A model generated the notes under the pieces. It searched no databases. It was not told the DNA's origin and saw only the letters and a program-made list of their open reading frames with translations. From Metabacillus flavus (lineage in GTDB: Bacteria; Bacillota; Bacilli; Bacillales; Bacillaceae): a DNA stretch of 64,000 nt. How positions within the stretch are numbered: position 1 is the stretch's first letter; the number at the start of each line of letters is the position of its first letter. Location: the NCBI RefSeq assembly GCF_018283675.1, contig NZ_JAGVRK010000001.1:2170001-2234000 (forward strand), written 5' to 3'. Positions 16,162-25,830 of the stretch are shown in pieces. The translations under genes and the position numbers were made by a program.

Positions 16162-19100
16162 AAAGCCTCATAAAGCTCTGTGCATTCTTTATATGCCGTC
16201 TTCAGAATGTCAGCCGATCTGTTATCCTGATAGAGCTCCAGGAGCCCGCTGAAATAATTTTCTGCATCCATTCGCAGTTTTTTCGTGAGCACGCCGGCCA
16301 TTTCCGTGAGACGTGACCGATAAAATTCAGCAAATTCCTGTTCCCGCTCAGATAAGCGGGACGATATTTCTTTTTGCATCGCCTCCCATACCGCCCCGCT
16401 CATTTTTGTGCGCTCATTTTTTTCGAAGAACGCCTTTGTATTCGAAAACATGCTGAGCTCACGCTGGTAAGCAGAGGCGGAGTGAGTCAGAACCGCTGAA
16501 ACGGCGGGGGTATCGATCGGCTGAAACTCGGGCGCGGTGAGTCCTTCCAGCTTCATAATGGCGAAAAGGCCCTCGGAGAGCTTTTCTGCCATATTGATCA
16601 GCTGCTGTTTTAGCGTATTTTCGCATCTCAGCGTAATCGCCTGAAGTTCTTGTACAAGTCTGTAATCAGCCGCTTGAATCAGCTCATCCATCTGCACATG
16701 CAGAATCGTTTTCGCACTTCCATCCTGGTTGAAAACGCCGGGGTGGAAGTGCTCCCGGAACATTTCCGGAAATTGAAGGCCCATTCGCTGAATTAAATAG
16801 TAAAATTGCTCCGTTATTTCCTGATTGACTCTCTTGATAAAGTTCTCGCAGCTTTCTGTATTCAGATAGTGCACGGCTTCTGATAGTTCCTGCTTTCTCT
16901 GATTAAGCGCCGCTTCTTTTTCCTCTTCGCTTTTGTCCGTTTCTTCTATATAAGAGGATAGCTGGCGCAGCAGTCCGTTCATCTCGCCCTTCAAAGAAGA
17001 AACAGCCGTTTGAACAAGGTCTTTTTCGATAAAAGCAGCTAAATCTTTCTTAAAAAGAGGATAGTCTGATTGCACGTCCATCGGTATCCCTGCTAATTCA
17101 TGCAAGCTGGAAATCCCGTACATTCTTGGACTGCGGACCCCTTCTTCTAAAAATTGCGATTCAATATAGTCTTTTACCAGGTCAACCTCCTGATTGCTTT
17201 TAGCCAAGTCAATCGCATTAATAAGAAAAAACATTTTATCGAGCGAAAAGGAATCTTTCACCCTTCCAAGCTGCTGGATAAATTCTCTGTCTCCTTTAGA
17301 AAACGGGTGATTGTAATAGGTCACATACAGCAGCGCATCCGATTGCTTGATAAATTGAAAAGCCACATTCGTATGACGTTTGTTTAAGGAATCAGCTCCT
17401 GGTGTATCCACGAGAGTAATTCCTCTCCTAGTCAGCGGGCAGTCATAGTAAATGACCGCTTCCTCTGTTAAAATAGCCAGGTTTTCCTCGGACACATACG
17501 GAGCAAAATGATCCAAATCGGTCCAATGAACAGCTTCTTCTCCCCATTCATTCCATTTGAGGCCTTCACTGTACATCGTTAAAACGGTCTTTTGGGAATC
17601 ATTGAGCCCGCTGTCAGACAGAGCCCGGGCGATCGCGTCCAGCAGTTCCGAATACTGATTGCCTTCAAAAGGGATCTCCGGATAAATTTCTTTAATTTCA
17701 GTCACAAGCTTCTGAACGGATTTCCTTTTTACCGCGACGCTTCCATGAACATGCTCATTTGTAACCGGAACAATTCTGTTTATGGCCGCTGTTGTTGGAT
17801 TGGGTGAGGATGGCAGTACTTTTCCTCCAAGCAAAGCATTTGCTGCTGAAGATTTGCCTGCACTGAATGCTCCAAACAAGGCGATGGTAAAGGTCCGGTC
17901 TTTGAGGCGGCTGGATTTCTCTCTGATTAGACGCTGCCTTCCCTCAAACCCTTTTATGCGGCCGGCAAGATCAGCCATGGCTTCAGCATGCTCAATCACA
18001 CGTTCGGTATTTACCGAAGCGGATTCAGGAAGCCGTTCTTTAACGGAACGATTGTCAATCTGTTCCTGCTCTTTTCTTTTTCCGTTAACAGGTGCCTGGC
18101 TGATTGATGTTCGGCTTTTCTTCCGCAGCTGCCATTCCTTCTCATCCGCTTCTGCAGGAACCTCATGCCGTAGGATTTTGAGAAGATACTCTCTTTGCTC
18201 GATAATCTTAATGATTTTTAATAGCTTTTCGTCTGTTTCATTCATTTCGTCCTGAAGATGTTTATGCAATTGCAATTGTTCATTGTCAAAAGAATTGCGC
18301 AGAGCTTTATCCATAATGCTGTCCAAAATCGTTTGAGCTTGTTTCCTTGAAGCATTTTTCACATTTTCGGCTATCGCTTTTGTATAGTTCATCACATATT
18401 CAGGCGTGGCATCAGCCCCATTTTGAAGCGAGCCATTCGCGATATTCATCAGACCTTCCGCAGCATAAGAGGAAATTTCTCCGTCTGCATCGCTGTCCTG
18501 CAATTCTAAAGCTCTGACCGTTTTCGATAAAATATCTTTCACATGCCAGTCAATTTGCGAGGATACAAGCTCGTTTAAAACGGCTGAAAAATCTTCGGTT
18601 CTTTTTGAGATTTCTTCCCCGGTCTTTTTCTTTGCAAAAAACAGGCCTGCTTTAAAGCCTGGTTTCATTGCTTCCACGTAAAGCTTCGCCTGCTCCCTCA
18701 TTTCAAAAGGAGTGATATTGGCATTTGCCAGAATTTTCGCTATTTCTGCCTTAGCATTCGTCCACACATTCGTTATTCTTTGCTTTTTCATCTCAGACTG
18801 ATTTTGTATCGCCTGAAGCTCTTCAGAAAGCCGCTTCCACTGGTCCTCAGCTGCCGTTTTCTCCTCGGTCCTAACGCCTTCCTGATTTTCAAGAAAGCGG
18901 ATATGGGCTTGAATAACCAGCTTTCCTTGAGCGGATTCACTCCGTTTATCCCTGTCGCTAAGCTGCTCTTCTACTGTTTTCTTTACTTGATCAAGCTCAT
19001 TATCGGGATGATTAAGGTCTTTCATCGTCGTGTAGAAAATCCTGCTGCTCATTAGCCCGATTTCTTGAAAGCTTTCTTCAATGCGGGCCTTAAATTGCGA

Positions 19101-19733
19101 AAAAGGAAGCTCTTCTTCCCGGTGCTTATCAATCTGATTCACAATAAGAGCGGCTTCCTGCCCGTCCTCAATAAGTCTTTTTAAAAATTCAATCGTACCT
19201 TCGGACTGAACATGGTTGTAGTCTGTGACATAAAAAATAAAATCAGCCGCATGGAGAGCGGAAACCGTTGATTCCATATGGGATGCATCATTTGAATCTA
19301 CACCTGGTGTATCAATTAGCGCAACCGCTTCAGGCAGCAGTTGAGAGGGCTTCCAAATATGTATTTTGGCAATTTCGTCTCCCTCTTTGGCATACTGCTG
19401 CAGTTCTTCGAGTTCCATATCAGGATTTGCTTCCACCTGTTCGCCTGCATGAGTATCAAGCATAATTCTTTTTTTACCCCGCCTGATATAAACAAGATTC
19501 GCACTGGTCGGGATCGGACTCGCCGGCAAAATCTCCTCTTCAAGGAGTGTATTAAGCAGTGTTGATTTACCAGCAGAAAAATGCCCTGTAAAGGCTATTT
19601 GTTTTTCTCTGCTGATTGATTTTTCGATCAGGTCATCGAGCTTTGAAGCCGATGTGAAATCATTTGAGCGGCTCATTTCCGTCTGAATGGCAATGAGAGG
19701 GTTTATTGCAGAATCCTGTTGAGATACAGCCAT
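16158..19733 (-). CDS. dynA: Double-headed bacterial dynamin DynA
   Basis: About 1191 residues, two fused dynamin-like GTPase modules (B. subtilis DynA has 1193). Module 1: P-loop GHFSAGKSTLLN at about residue 50, DTPGVDSN switch, NQID. Module 2: P-loop GAFSAGKSSAAN at about residue 622, DTPGADSLN, NAID. Long coiled-coil stretches follow each GTPase (EETDKSEEEKEAALNQRKQE). Known to tether and fuse membranes and to support membrane repair under stress. Start ATG 19733 is 8 nt after AAAAGGGG; the longer frame from 19796 has no binding site. Confidence 0.96.
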   Translation of the reverse strand: MAVSQQDSAINPLIAIQTEMSRSNDFTSASKLDDLIEKSISREKQIAFTGHFSAGKSTLLNTLLEEEILPASPIPTSANLVYIRRGKKRIMLDTHAGEQVEANPDMELEELQQYAKEGDEIAKIHIWKPSQLLPEAVALIDTPGVDSNDASHMESTVSALHAADFIFYVTDYNHVQSEGTIEFLKRLIEDGQEAALIVNQIDKHREEELPFSQFKARIEESFQEIGLMSSRIFYTTMKDLNHPDNELDQVKKTVEEQLSDRDKRSESAQGKLVIQAHIRFLENQEGVRTEEKTAAEDQWKRLSEELQAIQNQSEMKKQRITNVWTNAKAEIAKILANANITPFEMREQAKLYVEAMKPGFKAGLFFAKKKTGEEISKRTEDFSAVLNELVSSQIDWHVKDILSKTVRALELQDSDADGEISSYAAEGLMNIANGSLQNGADATPEYVMNYTKAIAENVKNASRKQAQTILDSIMDKALRNSFDNEQLQLHKHLQDEMNETDEKLLKIIKIIEQREYLLKILRHEVPAEADEKEWQLRKKSRTSISQAPVNGKRKEQEQIDNRSVKERLPESASVNTERVIEHAEAMADLAGRIKGFEGRQRLIREKSSRLKDRTFTIALFGAFSAGKSSAANALLGGKVLPSSPNPTTAAINRIVPVTNEHVHGSVAVKRKSVQKLVTEIKEIYPEIPFEGNQYSELLDAIARALSDSGLNDSQKTVLTMYSEGLKWNEWGEEAVHWTDLDHFAPYVSEENLAILTEEAVIYYDCPLTRRGITLVDTPGADSLNKRHTNVAFQFIKQSDALLYVTYYNHPFSKGDREFIQQLGRVKDSFSLDKMFFLINAIDLAKSNQEVDLVKDYIESQFLEEGVRSPRMYGISSLHELAGIPMDVQSDYPLFKKDLAAFIEKDLVQTAVSSLKGEMNGLLRQLSSYIEETDKSEEEKEAALNQRKQELSEAVHYLNTESCENFIKRVNQEITEQFYYLIQRMGLQFPEMFREHFHPGVFNQDGSAKTILHVQMDELIQAADYRLVQELQAITLRCENTLKQQLINMAEKLSEGLFAIMKLEGLTAPEFQPIDTPAVSAVLTHSASAYQRELSMFSNTKAFFEKNERTKMSGAVWEAMQKEISSRLSEREQEFAEFYRSRLTEMAGVLTKKLRMDAENYFSGLLELYQDNRSADILKTAYKECTELYEAL

Positions 19734-19825
19734 GAAAAATACCCCTTTTGAACGTTCTTTTTCTTCTATTTTACTGAAAAATTTACGGATCGGCATCTAT
19801 TTTTCTTAAAAAGCTTCCGTAACAC

Positions 19826-19846
19826 AAAAAACCGCCGTGAAGGCAG
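19826..19846 (-). terminator. Terminator after the 27-residue membrane protein
   Basis: On the minus strand CTGCC-TTCAC-GGCGG followed by TTTTTT; a short stem with one G-U pair. Confidence 0.55.
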
Positions 19847-19860
19847 TCCGCTGTCCGTTA

Positions 19861-19944
19861 TTAGCCGGCATCTATTTTTTTCACGATCTTTTTGGCTAAA
19901 ACAGTGTAAAGAATAATGGTTGCAGCAATCGTTATATAGAGCAT
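19861..19944 (-). CDS. 27-residue membrane microprotein
   Basis: ATG 19944 stands 7 nt after GGAGGT, one of the best ribosome binding sites in the window. The product is one hydrophobic helix (MLYITIAATIILYTVLAKK) followed by a basic tail (KIVKKIDAG), so a single-pass membrane protein with the tail in the cytoplasm is expected. A terminator follows within 15 bases. Lies between the dynamin dynA and the membrane methyltransferase ypbQ on the same strand. No known family recalled. Confidence 0.7.
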   Translation of the reverse strand: MLYITIAATIILYTVLAKKIVKKIDAG

Positions 19945-20024
19945 ATGAATTACCTCCGCCACCCAAATGAGAACTATTGTTATCTGGTCCTAACGATACC
20001 ATGAATGATAAACGTTTTCAATTG

Positions 20025-20573
20025 TTATTCAGGTTCAGATTTGCTTTGAAGGCGAAAGGCTGATTGGTAATTCGTATGGGCTTTTAAAGCTCTTTCCTCC
20101 GCAGGGATGCGGACTGAGAGCATCATCACATTTAAGATGGTAAACAGGATGGCTGTCCCATAGGCCTGAAAAAGAAGCGGAAAAAAGAGGATTTCAGCTG
20201 TTACCGCTAAATAATTCGGATGCCTGAAATATTGATAAGGGCCAGAGATCACCACCTGTTCCTCTGGCATTAAAATAATTTTAGTGTTCCACCTGGTACC
20301 AAGGGAAGCAATCGCCCAGTAGCGGATTGCCTGAGAAAAAAAGATGACCGGAATGAAAAATATCCATAACGGTGAAATCGTTCTGTGGAGGAGAACGATT
20401 TCACAAATAAGCGAAAGCAAAAAGGCAGCATGCATGAAAACCATGTAAGGGTAATGTTCCTGACCGTATTCGATCCCTCCCTGGCTTTTAAGCTTCTTTT
20501 CATTTGATCTTGCAATAATAAGTTCAGATATACGCTGCAGAACAATAACAAACAGCATGATGAGAACAGTCAC
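20025..20573 (-). CDS. ypbQ: Isoprenylcysteine-methyltransferase-family protein YpbQ
   Basis: 182 residues with about five membrane segments and the ICMT signature GPYQYFRHPNYLAV near residue 113, followed by AEERALKAH. In B. subtilis the orthologue (BpsB) methylates the alkylpyrones made by BpsA. GTG start overlaps the bpsA stop by GTGA: a coupled two-gene operon. Confidence 0.92.
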   Translation of the reverse strand: MTVLIMLFVIVLQRISELIIARSNEKKLKSQGGIEYGQEHYPYMVFMHAAFLLSLICEIVLLHRTISPLWIFFIPVIFFSQAIRYWAIASLGTRWNTKIILMPEEQVVISGPYQYFRHPNYLAVTAEILFFPLLFQAYGTAILFTILNVMMLSVRIPAEERALKAHTNYQSAFRLQSKSEPE

Positions 20574-21670
20574 GACGTTTCCTCCCAGCTGATCAGCAGC
20601 AGCTCTGCACAGAAACCAGGACCTAAAGCTCCTGATAAGGAGAGCGGCGGGTTTTTTTGATACGTCTCTTTCATCGCTTTTTCAATTACGTAAAAAACAG
20701 TAGCAGAAGACATATTTCCGTGCATTTTCAGGATGTCCCTGCTATGGGAAATCGCGTCTTCATTAAGATTCAATGTCTTTAAATACGCATCAAGTACCTT
20801 TTTTCCTCCAGGGTGAGCCAAAAACATCCCGATTTGCTCCGGTTCAATTAGCTGTTCCTGTAAAAACGTCCGGACATTTGGTCCAAGCCAGCCTTGTATA
20901 ATTGACGGTATATCACGTGAAAAAATGACGTGAAGCCCATCGTTTTGGATATCCCAGCCCATGACCTCCTCCGAGTTTCTCATAAACACTGAACGGGATG
21001 CTTCCAATTTAGGAATAAAGCGAAGTTTCGAGTTGTTGACTGCATGTGATCTGTTTCCCGCAATAAGCATGCACGCAATTCCGTCTGCAAAAAGGGAGGT
21101 GCCGATTAGATTGCTTTTCGTCAAATCTCCTCTCTGAAAAGTCAGACTGCACAATTCCACAGCCAAAACGAGGACAGCAGCCTCAGGATAGGCTGTGCAG
21201 TAATCAAGGGCCCGGGATAAGGCGGATGCGCCCCCCGCACAGCCTAGGCCCCATATAGGAATTCTCTTGACATTTTCTTTAAAAGGAAGTTTATTCATGA
21301 TTCTTGCATCGATGCTCGGAGTGGAAAGACCAGTTGTTGAGATGAAAAAGATGGCGTCTATCTCCGAATAGTCTACAGGCTCATTTAGAAATTCTCTGCT
21401 GGTTAGAGCATTTTCAATTGCATGAACACCGTGCTCTACGGAGTGCTTAATGTAGCGGCTGTTTTTATCGTCAAAAGCGTGATCTCTTGTGTACCAGTCT
21501 AAAGGCTCCACAAATTGACGTGATTCGATTTCTCCATTTTGAAAAGCCTTTAAAAGCCTTGGAAGATCCTTAAAAGAACCTTCAAACATTTTTTCGGCAA
21601 ATTGCGCCCCGGTTTCCTGATCTACATGATAGGGCGGTATGGATGTACCGCATGAAAGTATGTATCCCAT
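20570..21670 (-). CDS. bpsA: Type III polyketide synthase (alkylpyrone synthase)
   Basis: About 366 residues of the chalcone-synthase fold; extends fatty acyl-CoA with malonyl-CoA to triketide pyrones. Catalytic triad visible: Cys144 in IWGLGCAGGASA, His in FLAHPGGKKV, Asn in MHGNMSSAT. Start taken as ATG 21670 (GYILSCGTS), matching the B. subtilis N-terminus; three codons upstream a GTG also lies in frame. Upstream gap to 21841 holds a GCCCG/CGGGC hairpin and no convincing gene. Confidence 0.94.
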   Translation of the reverse strand: MGYILSCGTSIPPYHVDQETGAQFAEKMFEGSFKDLPRLLKAFQNGEIESRQFVEPLDWYTRDHAFDDKNSRYIKHSVEHGVHAIENALTSREFLNEPVDYSEIDAIFFISTTGLSTPSIDARIMNKLPFKENVKRIPIWGLGCAGGASALSRALDYCTAYPEAAVLVLAVELCSLTFQRGDLTKSNLIGTSLFADGIACMLIAGNRSHAVNNSKLRFIPKLEASRSVFMRNSEEVMGWDIQNDGLHVIFSRDIPSIIQGWLGPNVRTFLQEQLIEPEQIGMFLAHPGGKKVLDAYLKTLNLNEDAISHSRDILKMHGNMSSATVFYVIEKAMKETYQKNPPLSLSGALGPGFCAELLLISWEETS

Positions 21671-21841
21671 AGTTTGCACAACCTTTTATGTCATCTCTTT
21701 GTTGAACACTGGTTTATTTTTTCAATATATTTCAGCTGCCCGTTCTCCGGGCGCATTCTCCTTTATGAAAAAAACAGCTGCATGTTCAAACAAGTCTTAG
21801 TTAATTAAGGATACTATTTCCAATACCTGTCATATTCATTC

Positions 21842-21873
21842 AAAAAAAAAAGAATCAGGTTTAACCCGATTCT
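21842..21873 (-). terminator. Terminator of the acetyltransferase gene
   Basis: Stem AGAATC(G)GG / CC(T)GATTCT, 5-nt loop, followed by nine Ts on the minus strand. Confidence 0.9.
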
Positions 21874-21885
21874 ATTGATAAAGCA

Positions 21886-22422
21886 TCAAAAAAAATAAGC
21901 CATATGGATTTCATCATCATATTTTCCATTTAAGTAGACCTGATCTTTTTGAACGCCTTCAATAACAAAGCCAGTTTTTTCATATAGCCTCGCTGCCACC
22001 TCATTGCTCTTAAACACTGTAAGACATAGCTTGTGAAGCTGATGAGCTTGACACCATTCCAACGTGTAGTTCATAGCTTCCTTTCCGATTCCTAATCCTT
22101 GGACTGAGCTTGTAAGCCAGGTACGGAATAGACCGATATGTCTCTTCATTTTTAATTCCCCTCTGAGGACTCTTGCAATCCCGATGACTTCGCCCTCTAA
22201 TTCAACTGCAGCATACATATGATCTTTTTCCTTAATTTCCTTAATAAAGTCCTCTTCCTCCTCGAGCGTCCTAACCTGTTCCTTTTGTATGTAAACACCA
22301 GACCGGACAACGCTCTCCGCTGCTTTGATAATTTGGGCCGCATCCTCAAGGAGAACTGGACGGATGGTTACGATCCGGCCGTCCTTTGCTGTAAATTGCT
22401 TTGTTATTTCTTCCTTTAGCAT
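21886..22422 (-). CDS. GNAT-family N-acetyltransferase
   Basis: 178 residues. GNAT fold with acetyl-CoA loop WLTSSVQGLGIGKEAMNYTLEW (Q/R-x-x-G-x-G/A) at about residues 103-125 and VFKSNEVAARLYEKTGFVIEGV at 140-161, the pattern of RimI/YhhY-like enzymes. Substrate unknown. ATG 22422 has a good AAGGAG upstream. Monocistronic. Confidence 0.88.
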   Translation of the reverse strand: MLKEEITKQFTAKDGRIVTIRPVLLEDAAQIIKAAESVVRSGVYIQKEQVRTLEEEEDFIKEIKEKDHMYAAVELEGEVIGIARVLRGELKMKRHIGLFRTWLTSSVQGLGIGKEAMNYTLEWCQAHQLHKLCLTVFKSNEVAARLYEKTGFVIEGVQKDQVYLNGKYDDEIHMAYFF

Positions 22423-22572
22423 CGTTCGTCAGCTCCTTACCCATTTTTATATTTACCATAGAGTAAGTGATTTATTATACATTGTTCGACAAATACTTTC
22501 AAAAACCATATTCTAACGAGCGCATTGTGTGGTATGATGGATTCGAATATATAAGCCGGAGGAACTATTTTT

Positions 22573-22986
22573 ATGACAGAATATACTTACGACCTCATTA
22601 TTACTAGTACGTTTGAATCAATAAAAACAATGATCCCCGGCACTTTCCATTATGAACTGGAAAACAGCCGTCCCTTGATGGCCGCTGTTCAGGTCGGCAT
22701 TATCGGTGAAGTAAAGGGGAGCCTCCTGATTGAGGGTAATGAAGATGTTTTCAAAGATTTTGGACTAAAACTCTACGGTATGGCACTGGAAGGTGAAATG
22801 CTCTCCTCTTTTATTGGAGAATTTGCAAATATGGTAGCCGGACAAATGGCCACTCATCTTTCTTCACAAGGGATGAACCTGGATATTACTCCGCCTAAAC
22901 TGCTTGCTGACACGTTAGGGTTCGCCCCATATACCCATAAACAGGAAGGCCCTCTGAAAGTATCTTTTTCTGAGAGCAGCCTTTGA
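22573..22986 (+). CDS. CheX/CheC-like chemotaxis phosphatase-family protein
   Basis: 137 residues. Contains the CheC/CheX phosphatase signature S-x3-E-x2-N in SSFIGEFANMVAGQM near residues 79-93, followed by the second half IGxx-type beta region. Such proteins dephosphorylate CheY-P or act as divergent response-regulator partners; only one signature copy is present, as in CheX. It has no chemotaxis genes around it. SD CCGGAGGA 9 nt upstream of ATG 22573. Confidence 0.82.
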   Translation: MTEYTYDLIITSTFESIKTMIPGTFHYELENSRPLMAAVQVGIIGEVKGSLLIEGNEDVFKDFGLKLYGMALEGEMLSSFIGEFANMVAGQMATHLSSQGMNLDITPPKLLADTLGFAPYTHKQEGPLKVSFSESSL

Positions 22987-23000
22987 AAATGATTGCATAC

Positions 23001-23038
23001 AAAAAAGATCCCGCTTAAAACAGCCGGGATCTTTTTTT
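23001..23038. terminator. Bidirectional terminator between the CheX-like gene and pbuX
   Basis: Stem AAAAAGATCCCG / CGGGATCTTTTT with an 11-nt loop. Confidence 0.9.
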
Positions 23039-23050
23039 AGAAAAAGCTTT

Positions 23051-24954
<1,904 letters not shown>

Positions 24955-24978
24955 CTATTCATTTGAGGCGATGTATAC

Positions 24979-25130
24979 AAAAAAAAGACATCGCCTACTA
25001 TGAAGTAAGCAATGTCTATAGAAACCTGAACAGCATTCAGGTTGATCCGCACGTTTGCTTACTCATAGTCGGATTATTTACGGCAATCCGGTAGAAACTT
25101 GCAGGCCATATCCCTGCGATTATATGAGTG
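24979..25130 (-). promoter_or_regulatory. Guanine-class purine riboswitch of xpt-pbuX
   Basis: Aptamer 25058-25130 shows P1 (CACTCATATAAT ... CTATGAGT), the conserved GTTTCTACCGG between P2 and P3 and the loop pair; the specificity base in CCGACTATG is C, so guanine/hypoxanthine is predicted rather than adenine. The expression platform is a terminator (24979-25016: GACATTGC..GCGATGTC plus T8). P1 3' strand ACTATGAGTAAGC can instead pair with GCTTACTTCATAGT of the terminator, the antiterminator. Ligand therefore stabilises termination. A middle hairpin AACCTGAA/TTCAGGTT lies between. Confidence 0.95.
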
Positions 25131-25147
25131 CAATTGAATTACTATGG

Positions 25148-25176
25148 ATTATAGCATTAATTGTCGAATCTGAAAA
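25148..25176 (-). promoter_or_regulatory. Sigma-A promoter of xpt-pbuX
   Basis: Extended -10 TGCTATAAT with TTTTCA 17 nt upstream; RNA would start a few bases before the aptamer. Confidence 0.7.
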
Positions 25177-25263
25177 GATTTACGAACAAAAAAGATAGCA
25201 CTGTTTAAATTGTTCGTTTTTTCTAAAAGCTCTTTCATATAAAATTGCTTTTTTTACCGGTTC

Positions 25264-25456
25264 TTAGAAAAAATCCTCTTCAGGCTGATGAGACGAAACA
25301 GCCTTTCCAGATGAACAGAGCTGTCCTGAAAGCACCTGAACCGCCTTAACCTTAAAATCTGGATGATTAGTGGATGGACCGTTCCGTAACCTGCAAGACA
25401 TTTGGATAGGCTTCCAGTATCTTAATTTGATGTTCTGCAGTACTTACCTTGCCCAT
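25264..25456 (-). pseudogene. Relic of an insertion-sequence helix-turn-helix protein (OrfA-like)
   Basis: From ATG 25456 the frame reads GKVSTAEHQIKILEAYPNVLQ then VTERSIH and a stop; after a frameshift it continues as NHPDFKVKAVQ and decays. That pattern (IKILE-NPNV-VSERTI-Y-PDFK-KAV) is the start of transposase-associated HTH proteins common in bacilli. Only about a quarter of the usual length remains, with no second ORF and no inverted repeats, so it is a dead remnant in the xpt-ypwA gap. Confidence 0.6.
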
Positions 25457-25518
25457 GTAAAAATCCCCCGTTCATTTCGTTAATGGATTATAAACGGGAC
25501 CTTAATATCTGAACATAC

Positions 25519-25546
25519 AAAAACCCCGAATAACGGGGCTTTTTTC
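25519..25546. terminator. Terminator-like hairpin upstream of the IS relic
   Basis: Stem AAAACCCCG / CGGGGCTTTT, 5-nt loop AATAA, with T-runs on both sides. Confidence 0.75.
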
Positions 25547-25632
25547 AACGTATCCTTTAAACGGGGTATAGTTCAGCGAGCATTCAGGTGGTCTTGTTTT
25601 TTAAAAAGAATACCTTGAACAATTATAAGTTT

Positions 25633-25762
25633 GGCTGATTGGAGCGGATGTGCGAGACTCCAGCGGGAGCAGCGGGACAGGTGAGACCCCGCAGACGCAG
25701 AGCGCGGAGGAGGCTCACCGCCCGCCCCGCGGAAAGGGAGCATCCTGGAGCGGAAATAAGCC
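25633..25762 (+). repeat. GC-rich dispersed repeat module, full copy
   Basis: Begins GGCTGATTGGAGCGGATGTG, continues through GCGGGAGCAGCGGGACAG, GTGAGACCCCGCAGACGC and CCGCCCGCCCCGCGGAAAG, and ends GGAGCGGAAATAAG. Its two ends are partly self-complementary and its GC content is far above the surroundings. The same module is at 39747-39874. The rest of 24940-25830 holds the riboswitch, the IS relic and nothing else I can name. Confidence 0.9.
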
Positions 25763-25830
25763 AGCACCAGTCCAATTTCAAACAGCGTAAGAGCAGCTTT
25801 GAAAACTGAATTTCTGTACAGCCTCGCCGC

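Noticed and set aside
19766-20002. 78-codon minus-strand frame spanning the dynA-ypbQ gap
   Set aside because: It is in a different frame from the well-supported 27-residue gene, crosses its terminator and overlaps the dynA start.
21691-21756. 21-codon upstream frame before bpsA starting after AGGAGA
   Set aside because: The AGGAG lies only about two bases from the ATG, too close for a working site, and part of the frame is a GC hairpin.
25182-25223. Terminator-like ACGAACAA/TTGTTCGT hairpin on the plus strand
   Set aside because: No plus-strand gene lies upstream, the stem is AT-rich and the loop is about 20 nt; probably chance.
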